64,000 bases of DNA from Limosilactobacillus sp. WILCCON 0051. Lineage in GTDB: Bacteria > Bacillota > Bacilli > Lactobacillales > Lactobacillaceae. Position numbers and translations under genes: made by a program. Below are positions 15,962 to 24,075 of this stretch, piece after piece. The notes beneath the pieces are model-generated. The model did no database searches. It was not told the origin of the DNA and saw only the letters and a program-made list of their open reading frames with translations. The stretch covers positions 1,488,001-1,552,000 of the forward strand of contig NZ_CP154878.1 of assembly GCF_039955095.1 (NCBI RefSeq), in the 5' to 3' direction. How positions within the stretch are numbered: position 1 is the first letter of the stretch; each line of letters opens with the position of its first letter.

Positions 15962-16277
15962 TTGTGAAGCAAAACAGGTATTAACAACCAGTGGCTTTGA
16001 AATTACCTACTATTCGCTGTTTTTGCGCCAGAAGTAGGTAACTGTATATTAAATCGGCCTAACTTTACCTACTTGCAGCAGCCTTTTTCTGAATAGTAGG
16101 TAAAGTTGCATATTTAAGGAGTGATTGGGCCAGACCGACTTTGTGAATTACCTACAATTTGGGGATTTTCGGCCAATAGTAGGTAATGTTAGGGACGCCT
16201 AACTCGATATACATTATTTTTTACCTACTATACAGTGCTTTTTTGAAAAAAGTAGGTAATGACATTTTTATCATATG
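15962..16277 (+). repeat. Four-hairpin intergenic element, copy A
   Basis: Four successive stem-loops share the arm TTACCTACT / AGTAGGTAA: 16003-16041, 16061-16107 (13-bp perfect arms AACTTTACCTACT), 16147-16187 and 16221-16259. Each loop is about 20 nt and holds a T4-T6 tract followed by a G-rich or A-rich run. A small fifth stem GTTAGG/CCTAAC lies at 16188-16203. A second, similarly organised copy in the same orientation is at 24989-25316, with a stretch of over 30 bases around GATTGGGCCAGACCGACTTT identical between the two. No ORF. Orientation is given only to match copy B. Confidence 0.85.
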
Positions 16278-16860
16278 CTATTATTCAGTTTTTCATGAAT
16301 AATTAGACATCATCACGTGTCAGGGCCGTTTACCGACTAGATCTGCACCATCATCGGCTACGAATCCTTTTTATCATTTATTATTGCGTATTACTCGCTG
16401 CTGAGATATTTCTGACAATCGATGAGTTCAGTCATTCATTGCACTGATCATGATCGCTCGGCTTGTATCAGATTTTCTGACTGATTGATATCAGGATTCA
16501 CCATCGAAATCAGATATTTGATCCGATGCCACGGCCGATAGTTTCCAACTAGGTACGTATTTCAAAATTAAATTATTTAAAATTGTTGATAGCACTTGAC
16601 TTAGAGTAAAAAAAATCGTACCAATCTTTTGCCCTGCAACACAGTAAGCTCTGACCAGACGCACATCAGAAGACTGTTTCGGCAACTAATAAAGTTTAAT
16701 GCTATGACCAGTGTTCTAACTCGTTAGCAGCTAAGGCAGATGTTTCGACAACTAATAAAATTTAATGCGATAATCAGATCCATATCGAGATACCGTTTCT
16801 AAAATCAATAAAGCTAAATCGTACATCACAGCAGCATTTCTTATAATCAATAAAGCTAAA
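16278..16860. other. Non-coding region with short degenerate repeats
   Basis: CAACTAATAAAGTTTAATGC (16683-16702) recurs with one change at 16749-16768, and shorter relatives (ATCAATAAAGCTAAA) occur near 16804 and 16845. No supported gene. The left part, 16278-16680, holds nothing I recognise. Confidence 0.5.
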
Positions 16861-16861
16861 A

Positions 16862-16892
16862 AAAAACCTACTCAATTCTGAGCAGGGGTTTT
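16862..16892 (-). terminator. Terminator after tRNA-Pro
   Basis: CCTGCTCA and TGAGTAGG (minus strand) form an 8-bp stem with a G-U pair and a 4-base loop, followed by a run of at least eight T residues, just downstream of the tRNA. Confidence 0.85.
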
Positions 16893-16900
16893 TAATCAAA

Positions 16901-16974
16901 TCGGGAAAACAGGATTCGAACCTGCGACCCCCTGGTCCCAAACCAGGTGCTCTACCAAGCTGAGCTATTTCCCG
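16901..16974 (-). tRNA. tRNA-Pro (anticodon TGG)
   Basis: The minus strand folds as a complete cloverleaf: acceptor stem CGGGAAA/TTTCCCG, D arm GCTC...GAGC, anticodon stem CTGGT/ACCAG around loop TTTGGGA with anticodon TGG, and T arm CAGGTTCGAATCCTG. Discriminator A is at 16901. CCA is not encoded. It reads proline codons CCA/CCG. Confidence 0.97.
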
Positions 16975-17109
16975 AAAATAAATCAGTAATCAACATTACC
17001 AACAGTTATAAATACTACCGCGGTTTATTTAAATCGTCAAGCAGATTTTATAATCATCATTAGTTCAATAATTGTATCAATACAATTCAGACTAATATCT
17101 GGCTACGTC

Positions 17110-17138
17110 TTGTCAGTCCGTGGCAGTCGCCGTATAGT
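17110..17138 (+). promoter_or_regulatory. Promoter of the pyridoxal kinase operon
   Basis: TTGTCA (17110-17115), 17 bases, TATAGT (17133-17138), about 40 bases before the start codon. Confidence 0.65.
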
Positions 17139-17179
17139 AAGACCATCAAATTAAAAAATGATTAGAGAGGATTGTTGAT

Positions 17180-18181
17180 ATGATCAAGCCCGCCCTGTTG
17201 ATTGAGGATTTTTCGGCATTAGGTCAAATTTCATTAATTGGTGCCCTTAGTATCTTGCAGGCAATGGGAATTACAACCGCATCCCTGCCTGCAACCATTC
17301 TATCCAGTCAAACAGAGGGATTCGGTCAGCCAGCAGTTTTAGACACCAAGCAATGGATTCAGGCTTCGCTTAGACATTGGCAGACACAAGACATTGAACC
17401 AAGCGGCGTTTTAATTGGCTACCTTGGTCAGTGCACCCTCGCCGAACAGCTAGGCAGCTGGCTTGAACAGCAAAACCTGACTGACTGCTTAAAAATCGTC
17501 GATCCGGTGATGGGTGATCAAGGTCGGCTATATCCTGGATTTGATCAAGATTATGTCGAGGCGGTCAAAAAACTATGCCGCCACGCTGATTTGATTACGC
17601 CTAACTGGACTGAGCTTTGTTTCTTGGCTGGTCTTCCATATTCGTTGCCAACTGCTGAGACACTAATTCAAGGGATGGATCAGCTAAAGGCAGTGGGAAT
17701 CAACGCCACGGTCATTGTCACCGGTGTTCATTTGAATGGACAGATTGGCAGCTGCTGGCGTCAGGATCAACAAACCGGATTTAATCCCCAACCGCAAATC
17801 GGACTTCAACATCAGGATTATCAGCACGGTAATGATGAAGGTCAGAATCTTCAAAACGGTTTTGCTTCACACCAGATTCTGCAAGGCAAAAACGATTGGC
17901 ATCATAATCAGCCACTGAATTTTTCCGGTAATGACGTTCAGGCCGGTCATTTCTATGGTACTGGCGATATCTTCTCGGCACTGCTTTACGGTCGGCTGCT
18001 GCAAGGCTGGTCGCTGGAGACAGCTGTTGAGAACGCGACGGATGCCATGGAGATCGCAATCCAGCAGACCGCTCCCCTCCCTGACAACGAGCGGCGATTT
18101 GGTCTGCGTCTCGATCATTTGATTCACTATGTAAGCAAGCATAAGAGGAGTGACTTTAATGAAAAAATCTGCAACGGTTAG
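17180..18181 (+). CDS. pdxK: Pyridoxal kinase, PdxY/PdxK-like, with a Gln/Asn/His-rich insert
   Basis: This 333-residue ribokinase-fold enzyme phosphorylates pyridoxal, pyridoxine or pyridoxamine with ATP. Characteristic parts are the N-terminal EDFSALGQISLIGALSIL, the VDPVMGDQGRLYPGF Mg/ATP segment, LITPNWTELCFLAG, and the anion-hole GTGD with catalytic Asp263. Between VIVTGVH and GHFYGTGD, residues about 195-250 form a low-complexity insert very rich in Gln, Asn and His. PdxY relatives have only a short linker there, so this is about 40 residues longer than expected. Its end overlaps the following ECF gene by 23 bases, indicating co-transcription for vitamin B6 salvage. AGAGAGGA precedes ATG 17180. 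Confidence 0.85.
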   Translation: MIKPALLIEDFSALGQISLIGALSILQAMGITTASLPATILSSQTEGFGQPAVLDTKQWIQASLRHWQTQDIEPSGVLIGYLGQCTLAEQLGSWLEQQNLTDCLKIVDPVMGDQGRLYPGFDQDYVEAVKKLCRHADLITPNWTELCFLAGLPYSLPTAETLIQGMDQLKAVGINATVIVTGVHLNGQIGSCWRQDQQTGFNPQPQIGLQHQDYQHGNDEGQNLQNGFASHQILQGKNDWHHNQPLNFSGNDVQAGHFYGTGDIFSALLYGRLLQGWSLETAVENATDAMEIAIQQTAPLPDNERRFGLRLDHLIHYVSKHKRSDFNEKICNG

Positions 18182-18668
18182 ACATTTGGTATTCACGGCG
18201 CTTTTGACGGCGCTGACTTTGATCTTTGGTCGTTTCTTCTTGATTCCGCTGCCTTGGACGCATGGCAACATCAATCTATGCGATGTCGGCATCTTTATCG
18301 GTGCCATGCTGCTGGGACCATGGGCAGGCGGCTTTATCGGTGGCTTTGGCGCCATGTTTCTGGACTTGATTTCCGGTTTTGCCCAATATGCACCGTTTTC
18401 GTTCATCTCGCATGGTCTGGAAGGCATCGTTGCCGGATTGGTCTTTAAATACGTTCGTGGCAAATGGGGCCGTGTTGCTGGTGTGGCCGCGGGGACGATT
18501 GTGATGGTAATCGGCTACTTCTTCTCAGATGCAATTCTTTATACCTGGGCAACTGGGGCGGCCGGCGTTTTCCCGAACCTGATTCAAGGAATTGTCGGCT
18601 CGGTAATCGCGCTTTTGATTGCTTCACCGGTTGAAAAAGCCGTTCACCCAGCCCTCTCCAGCAAATAG
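18159..18668 (+). CDS. pdxU: ECF transporter S component, probably for vitamin B6
   Basis: This 169-residue integral membrane protein has about five to six helices and the small-S-component look (GIFIGAMLLGPWAGGFIGGFGAMFLDL). S components bind one vitamin and dock to the shared EcfT/EcfA energy module, which is not in the window. The overlap with the pyridoxal kinase gene points to pyridoxine or pyridoxal as substrate, so the gene name rests on context. I chose ATG 18159, with AAGAGGAG eight bases before; a GTG nine bases upstream overlaps that site. Confidence 0.8.
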   Translation: MKKSATVRHLVFTALLTALTLIFGRFFLIPLPWTHGNINLCDVGIFIGAMLLGPWAGGFIGGFGAMFLDLISGFAQYAPFSFISHGLEGIVAGLVFKYVRGKWGRVAGVAAGTIVMVIGYFFSDAILYTWATGAAGVFPNLIQGIVGSVIALLIASPVEKAVHPALSSK

Positions 18669-18692
18669 CAATAATCCATTAATTATAAGAAT

Positions 18693-18737
18693 GACGCCGC
18701 ATCCAGACGATAAGTGTTTGGAGCCGGCGTCTTTTTT
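18693..18737 (+). terminator. Terminator of the pyridoxal kinase / ECF operon
   Basis: GACGCCG (18693-18699) pairs with CGGCGTC (18725-18731), extended by further pairs, followed by T6. Confidence 0.85.
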
Positions 18738-18902
18738 ATCTTCAAGTTTTTTTGATAAATATGATTTTTTGTTCAAGTAATCACAACGAAAAAATATTAT
18801 TTTGACTGCTTGGTGTATCGTTCTCATCTGAATTTTTAAGCAGATTATCTCAACCAATATGCATAATTGATAATTTTTATGTAAAACGTTTTAAATTAAC
18901 GG

Positions 18903-18932
18903 TTGACTAAATCTATCTAACCGCAATATAAT
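18903..18932 (+). promoter_or_regulatory. Promoter of the LPKTG adhesin
   Basis: TTGACT (18903-18908), 18 bases, perfect TATAAT (18927-18932). The start codon is 46 bases downstream. The rest of the gap 18738-18902 is AT-rich with nothing else identified. Confidence 0.75.
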
Positions 18933-18978
18933 CGCTCTCGTGCTGATTTAAGTTACTAAGGGGGTATTTTTTAATCGC

Positions 18979-21147
18979 ATGATAAAAAGGGGAGTATTAT
19001 TCTGCGTTTCCCTTGCATTTTCTTTAATGTTGCTGGTCAGTTTTGCTATGACCGGCAGCCATGTCTTTGCTAGTGAACTGTCCACAACATCGAGCAGCAG
19101 TTCACAATCAATTGTTAATAGCGCTTCTGTCAATAATCAATCAAAACAAGATCAAAACAGCACTACTAATGAACATACCGCGGTGTCGGCCGTCAGCACC
19201 AGTCATCAGCCGCAAGACGTCAGTGACCGCATCACTAATCTGACCGTTGTCGAACGTGATTCCAAAAAGTCGCAGTCAATCTATAACGATGGCGCTTTTG
19301 TCACGGTCAGCGGAACTTTTAGCGATGCCCGCGGTAAGATTCAAGGCGGCGACACGATTCACGTTAACTGGCCCAACTGTGGTCAAGCCTACATCAACAG
19401 TTTTGCAGGCGGCAAGGATCTTTACGTTAATGGAACGATGGTTGGCCACTACACCGTCGATCGCACTGGCGCAACCTTGACATTTAATGATCAAATCAAT
19501 GACCTGCAAAACGTTAGCGGCAGTTTTTCATTTGACGTTGAGGTTCGCAACACTGCCGAACAGAACCAAACAATCCGAATCACAGCTGGTAGTACTGCTG
19601 CATACATTCCAGTCAAAGGAATTACCAAAGGCAGCAGTGAACAGCCAAGCGGTAAAGGATGGCGTGGTGAAAAAGTTGGGATGATGACTAATCGAGGCAA
19701 TCATAATGCATTGGCCTGGGGGATCTATCTGAACAGCAATGCGGCCGCGCTTGGCAGTGACATTGTTTGTTCAGATACCATTCAAGGTGGCCAAGAGTTC
19801 GATCCTGATTCACCATATAATCGAATTACCGTTAATGGACAATCACTGTCTTTTAAAGAATTCAAAGCCGCCTACCCTAATTCTTCAATCGAAATCAACG
19901 GTAAGACTCTTACTTTCCGCTTCAATAAAGACGAATTTTCCGGTAAAACGATTCTGGTTGGCTACGGAACGAAAATCACCGATAATGACTTAGCGGTCTT
20001 CAACAACACGGCCACGGTCACCTATCAATTAAAAGAAGAAAGTCAGCCTACTACCGTTGACTATTCCAAAGCAGTGCAAAACATTTCATTTGATGCCAAC
20101 GTTACGGGAACCAAGCCTGGCGAAATGAAGATCATCAACAAGTACACTGATGAGGAAGGTAAAATTAAGACCTTGCCTGACGCAACTTTTGAAATCATCA
20201 AACCAGATGGCGAATCAATGACCTACACGACCGATGAAAATGGTGTGGTTGACATCAAGGACCTGCCAGCCGGAAAGTACACGATTAAACAGATCACAGT
20301 TCCTGACTGGATCGATTTCTCGAAAGCCAAAGACCAAACTTGGACGATTGAGATTTCGGACAATGAAAACGGTACGCCGTTGATTGTCTACAATGATGTT
20401 AAAAAGTCGATTCCTTGGACGCCATTGACGCCGGCCAAAGACGTTAAACCGTGGGCACCATTGACGCCGGCTAAGGAAACTAAGCCTTGGACACCGTTGA
20501 CGCCGGCTAAGGAAACTAAGCCTTGGACACCGTTGACGCCGGCTAAAGACGTTAAACCTTGGGCACCTCTCACGCCAGCTAAAGACGTTAAGCCTTGGGC
20601 ACCTCTCACGCCAGCTAAAGACGTTAAGCCTTGGGCACCTCTCACGCCGTCTAAAGACGTTAAGCCTTGGGCACCATTGACCCCGGCTAAAGACGTTAAG
20701 CCTTGGACACCGTTGACGCCGGCTAAGGAAACTAAGCCTTGGGCACCATTGACCCCGGCTAAGGAAACTAAGCCTTGGGCACCGTTGACGCCGGCTAAAG
20801 ACGTTAAGCCTTGGGCACCATTGACGCCGGCCAAAGACGTTAAGCCTTGGGCACCATTGACCCCGGCTGCAATTATTAAACCTGCTGATAAGCATGCTGA
20901 TTCTGAAGCAACGGCAACACCTTCAACTTCAGCTGCTCATGTCAACAAGTCAAATGCAGTGGCAGTCAATAATTACTCATCACAGCCAGTTACCAAGGCA
21001 GCTGCCGATAATGACGTAATCGCTCAAGCCCAAAAGCTGCTGCCAAAGACTGGTAACCAAACTTCCAACGCAATCTGCTGGCTGGGAGTCATGCTTTGTG
21101 TCAGCGTGGCCGGCTGGGTTGCAGTATCTAAAAAGAAAAACAATTAA
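18979..21147 (+). CDS. LPKTG cell-wall adhesin with Cna-like domains and 12-residue Pro/Trp repeats
   Basis: 722 residues, wall-anchored. Layout: signal peptide (1-32, cleaved near HVFA-SE); Ser/Thr/Gln linker (33-80); two immunoglobulin-like adhesion domains (about 80-365), the first containing NWPNCGQAYI and the second GWRGEKVGMMTNRGNHNALA, in the style of Cna/SdrC collagen or fibrinogen binders; a SpaA/prealbumin-like stalk domain (about 370-475, DLPAGKYTIKQ); thirteen 12-residue repeats PWAPLTPAKDVK (479-634); a linker; and sorting signal LPKTG, helix and KKKNN. Sortase A should link it to peptidoglycan. The repeats probably form a rigid wall-spanning stalk. ATG 18979 follows AAGGGGG at a long spacing, but shorter starts would break the signal peptide. 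Ligand unknown. Confidence 0.9.
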   Translation: MIKRGVLFCVSLAFSLMLLVSFAMTGSHVFASELSTTSSSSSQSIVNSASVNNQSKQDQNSTTNEHTAVSAVSTSHQPQDVSDRITNLTVVERDSKKSQSIYNDGAFVTVSGTFSDARGKIQGGDTIHVNWPNCGQAYINSFAGGKDLYVNGTMVGHYTVDRTGATLTFNDQINDLQNVSGSFSFDVEVRNTAEQNQTIRITAGSTAAYIPVKGITKGSSEQPSGKGWRGEKVGMMTNRGNHNALAWGIYLNSNAAALGSDIVCSDTIQGGQEFDPDSPYNRITVNGQSLSFKEFKAAYPNSSIEINGKTLTFRFNKDEFSGKTILVGYGTKITDNDLAVFNNTATVTYQLKEESQPTTVDYSKAVQNISFDANVTGTKPGEMKIINKYTDEEGKIKTLPDATFEIIKPDGESMTYTTDENGVVDIKDLPAGKYTIKQITVPDWIDFSKAKDQTWTIEISDNENGTPLIVYNDVKKSIPWTPLTPAKDVKPWAPLTPAKETKPWTPLTPAKETKPWTPLTPAKDVKPWAPLTPAKDVKPWAPLTPAKDVKPWAPLTPSKDVKPWAPLTPAKDVKPWTPLTPAKETKPWAPLTPAKETKPWAPLTPAKDVKPWAPLTPAKDVKPWAPLTPAAIIKPADKHADSEATATPSTSAAHVNKSNAVAVNNYSSQPVTKAAADNDVIAQAQKLLPKTGNQTSNAICWLGVMLCVSVAGWVAVSKKKNN
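20413..20880 (+). repeat. Thirteen 36-bp tandem repeats in the adhesin stalk
   Basis: Each unit encodes PW(A/T)PLTPAK(DV/ET)K. Variants alternate between DVK and ETK, and between A and T after PW. Synonymous codon differences (for example ACGCCGGCC and ACCCCGGCT) mark older and newer copies. The last unit is altered to AAIIK. Confidence 0.95.
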
Positions 21148-21187
21148 GCAAAGACAATAAATGTAAGGAAACTTCTGTAAATAAATT

Positions 21188-21230
21188 ATCGCACTACCAA
21201 AGCTTTTTGCTCGCGGCAGTGCGATTTTTA
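21188..21230 (+). terminator. Terminator of the LPKTG adhesin gene
   Basis: ATCGCACTACC pairs with GGCAGTGCGAT (one mismatch), followed by T5. Confidence 0.8.
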
Positions 21231-21376
21231 TTTTGGAGCAGCTCCTGATTTTAAAACATTTCATGATCAGTTGGCTAAATCAAGGCAATAAATCTCTCTC
21301 AGAGTATGACGGCGTTTTCATTTTGCAAGCTTTAGGTTAAAATAAAGTTATCGCATTTATTGAAAGGAATATTTTT

Positions 21377-22021
21377 ATGAAGGGTGCAATTTTTAACGTC
21401 AACAATCTAATCGTCGACACAAATCAGCAGCAGTTTGACGCCTGGCGCGAACTGGCAATGTATGAGTATGGACTGGGACTGCCAGGCAAACTGGCCCCGC
21501 AGCTCAAAAATCTCAGCGCTGCTGCTGCCCTGCCAATCGTTTTGAACCAGCTGCACCAACCGGCCGATGAAGCTGGACAGACTGCCTTGCTGGCTGAACA
21601 AGAACAAATGTATCAAAAAGCGTTGGACTCGCTGGATGAATCTTCAGTAATGCCTGGGATCGAACGTCTTTTAATCAACCTGGACGATCACTACGTCAAC
21701 ATGGGCGTCGTCGATAACGGTGGTCATGCCGAACTCATTTTAAAACAGCTGCAGATTGCCGACTACTTTACTGCCATCATCCCTAATGAAGGCGATCCCT
21801 ACTCTGCCTTTGCTCAACAGCTATCGGCAGCGCCAAGTGAGTGCATTGCTTTGGCTACCACTCCAGCCGATATCGATGCTATCAATCAGGCTCACCTGAT
21901 CTCAATTGGCGTTGGTGACGCAGAAATGCTGAGCGCTGCCGATTATCAGGTTGCTCAAACCGGCGATCTGCGGTACCCGATGCTGCGCAAGGTTTGGGAA
22001 GATCACCACGAAAACAAGTAG
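21377..22021 (+). CDS. HAD-fold protein related to beta-phosphoglucomutase, catalytic residues lost
   Basis: 214 residues aligned end to end with beta-phosphoglucomutase-type HAD proteins, but the active site is degraded. Motif I reads FNVNNLIVDT where the active family has FDLDGVIVDT: both the nucleophile Asp and the acid/base Asp are Asn (residues 7 and 9). The motif II Ser segment is GVVDNGG, the motif III Lys is missing (PNEGDPYSA instead of KHGKPAPD), and the Mg-binding Glu-Asp is replaced (TTPADIDAI). The frame is intact, has a ribosome binding site (GAAAGGAA) and its own terminator, so it looks like a maintained pseudoenzyme, perhaps a sugar-phosphate sensor. That role is speculation. 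The functional pgmB is at 4933. Confidence 0.85.
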   Translation: MKGAIFNVNNLIVDTNQQQFDAWRELAMYEYGLGLPGKLAPQLKNLSAAAALPIVLNQLHQPADEAGQTALLAEQEQMYQKALDSLDESSVMPGIERLLINLDDHYVNMGVVDNGGHAELILKQLQIADYFTAIIPNEGDPYSAFAQQLSAAPSECIALATTPADIDAINQAHLISIGVGDAEMLSAADYQVAQTGDLRYPMLRKVWEDHHENK

Positions 22022-22049
22022 TCCTGCCACTTTATCGCCAATCTTCTTT

Positions 22050-22084
22050 AGCATCCGCTTGATCAATCAGGGGGATGCTTTTAT
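22050..22084 (+). terminator. Terminator of the HAD pseudoenzyme gene
   Basis: AGCATCC pairs with GGATGCT around a 15-base loop, followed by TTTTATT. Confidence 0.75.
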
Positions 22085-22134
22085 TAGTTATGATAAAATA
22101 AAGGCAGTATTCAAAATCGAAAGGAGGCAGGCCC

Positions 22135-24075
22135 TTGTTGCGCTATCTAATCAGTATCCTGATTGGCGGCATTCTGCTTTTGATCTTTAAGGACTGGCTT
22201 GGGATCGGCCGAAAACATCCGCCACGTCAAAAAACTGCTCGTCAGCCGGATGCCGTATCTGAGCATGAACCAGAAACAATTGCTCCATCGACGTCAAATG
22301 TTCATCAACCGGCAATAATCGCTCAATCAGCGCCAAATGAGCATGGTCAATCGATACTAGACGAGCATGAACCGGCAGCGGCTGCTCAACCATTGCCAGA
22401 TGATCATGAATCTGCTGAATCACTGCCAGACGGTCATGAAACGGTAAAGAACGATCAATTACGACCAGTGCTGGCACCTAAGCCGGATGCTCACGAAGCT
22501 GTTTCACATGAAAACGCCTCTGCCCACTTTACCGAGCAAGATTTCGTGGCCACAAATGACAACAGCGCTACTGGACAGCAAGACATTTCGTCACAGACTG
22601 AAGCCATCAGTTTGAATCCAGCGCAAAATGATATTCAGCACGATCTTGGCAACTCAGAATCGAAACAGAATACTGTTCAACTCGAGCTTGGCAACTCTGA
22701 ATCAAAACGCGATGCCGCTCAATACGATCTTGGCAACTCAGAATCAAAACGCGATGCTGCTCAATACGATCTTGGCAACTCAGAATCAAAACGCGATGCC
22801 GCTCAATACGATCGCAAAAGCCAGCCGAATCTTGGCAACACTGAAATGCTGGCCAATCCAGCGTCAAAGCTTCAAGATCAAACCAGCGTGCAGCCTAAAG
22901 CTGATTCAAAGGCCCCCCATGATGCAGATTTCTCGTCCAGGCCGCGAGCTAAATCAAAACGATCGCCTTTTAAATCATGGTTTAGCTTCAAACGTCCGGT
23001 TAATTGGTCAACGGCAGCGCAACCGTTAAACTGGTCAAACCTGCTTACGACCAAACCGATCAGCAATGCCGCCTACTTAGAGCAGCTGCAGCAATGGGAT
23101 CGGCATCTCAGCATGGTAGCGGATCATGATGAGATTGCGACCCAGGCTCGGCAAAACTTTTCTGACGCCCAGAAGAACGCCTTTTTCCAAGATCCATTCC
23201 CTGGCCTGCGTTTTTTAGCTTATGAGATGGCCAAAACCTATTCTTGGTACAGCCACGGTACGGATCGCTCTCCACACGAACTGGCCATGCTCTCTAAAGA
23301 CCTTAAAGGAATCATTCAGCTGCATGAGCGCGCCACGCAGCTTTTGCAGGGAGATATCGGGGAGCGCCGCGTCTATCAACTGCTGCAGGAGCTTTATCCT
23401 CATGAGGAACTGCTGGACTCGCTCAACCTGCCCTTTGACTACTACAAAAAGCAAAATGCCGCCGCCGTTAACCAGATCGACATCATATTGATCACTCGCA
23501 ACGGTGTCTTGATTCCAGAGGTTAAAAACTATCAAGGCCTGGCGCTGCAGCTGACCAAAGATGGCGATTTCATCATTGCCTACCCCAACGGCTACTGTGA
23601 ACAGATTAAAAATGCCGCTGAACAGCTCAGCAACCACGAGCATGCGGTCTCACGCCTGTTATTTGAGGATGCCAACGCACGCCAGATTTTAATGAACGCG
23701 CAGCCAGTCATTCATTCCATGTTCGTAGCGGCCAACCCCGATCAAGCAACCATGCCCGCCCCTGGAATGCGAAATCGACTCTACTCACTGTCGCAGCTTG
23801 ATCAGTTTGCCAAGTTTAAGGCCAAGCGTCCATTAACCGGTCTCGAACAGCGCTATCTCAAAGAACTGCTGGCCAGTCGCGAAACCGGCGAACGCGAATA
23901 CGAGCAGCCCTTTATCATCAACCTGGCTAAACTGGAACGTCAGCTGCTTGCGATGGCAGCCTTGAATGATCAGTATCTTAATGACAACAGTCCACTGACT
24001 CGTTATGTTGACAGTGACATGCTGACCAGTCTGCATCGCGGCAATTTCATTGATGATCATTGCCGGCTGCGCTAG
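22135..24075 (+). CDS. Membrane-anchored NERD-domain protein with repetitive linker
   Basis: 646 residues from TTG 22135 (AAAGGAGG seven bases before). Residues 3-20 are a single membrane helix. Residues about 25-300 are a long low-complexity linker: first His/Glu/Pro-rich diverged repeats (SEHEPE, LDEHEPA, PDDHES, PDGHET), then four 14-residue repeats (DLGNSESKRDAAQY) and a basic stretch. Residues about 395-530 form a NERD (nuclease-related) domain: GDIGERRVYQLLQELYP, then QIDIILITRNGVLIPEVKN with the D...E-x-K pattern of the restriction-endonuclease fold. NERD proteins are thought to process DNA. The linker puts the catalytic part well away from the membrane, probably on the cytoplasmic side. 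Function in this strain is unknown; the repeats suggest rapid length variation. Confidence 0.85.
   Translation: MLRYLISILIGGILLLIFKDWLGIGRKHPPRQKTARQPDAVSEHEPETIAPSTSNVHQPAIIAQSAPNEHGQSILDEHEPAAAAQPLPDDHESAESLPDGHETVKNDQLRPVLAPKPDAHEAVSHENASAHFTEQDFVATNDNSATGQQDISSQTEAISLNPAQNDIQHDLGNSESKQNTVQLELGNSESKRDAAQYDLGNSESKRDAAQYDLGNSESKRDAAQYDRKSQPNLGNTEMLANPASKLQDQTSVQPKADSKAPHDADFSSRPRAKSKRSPFKSWFSFKRPVNWSTAAQPLNWSNLLTTKPISNAAYLEQLQQWDRHLSMVADHDEIATQARQNFSDAQKNAFFQDPFPGLRFLAYEMAKTYSWYSHGTDRSPHELAMLSKDLKGIIQLHERATQLLQGDIGERRVYQLLQELYPHEELLDSLNLPFDYYKKQNAAAVNQIDIILITRNGVLIPEVKNYQGLALQLTKDGDFIIAYPNGYCEQIKNAAEQLSNHEHAVSRLLFEDANARQILMNAQPVIHSMFVAANPDQATMPAPGMRNRLYSLSQLDQFAKFKAKRPLTGLEQRYLKELLASRETGEREYEQPFIINLAKLERQLLAMAALNDQYLNDNSPLTRYVDSDMLTSLHRGNFIDDHCRLR
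22642..22809 (+). repeat. Four 42-bp tandem repeats inside the NERD gene
   Basis: Units start at 22642, 22684, 22726 and 22768, each beginning GA(T/G)CTTGGCAACTC. The last two differ by very few bases; the first is the most diverged. Frame is kept (14 residues per unit). Confidence 0.93.

Noticed and set aside
15990..16260. CRISPR-like or multiple terminators in the four-hairpin element
   Set aside because: The T tracts are in the loops, not after the stems, and the repeated parts are inverted arms instead of direct repeats with spacers.
18624..18857. Minus-strand frame between the ECF gene and the adhesin
   Set aside because: It crosses the terminator and promoter boxes and has no ribosome binding site.
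20215..20895. Long minus-strand open frames opposite the 36-bp adhesin repeats, one of them collagen-like (GVNGAQGL repeats)
   Set aside because: They exist only because a 36-bp repeat without stop codons is open in several frames. No ribosome binding site, and the plus frame has a signal peptide and sorting signal.
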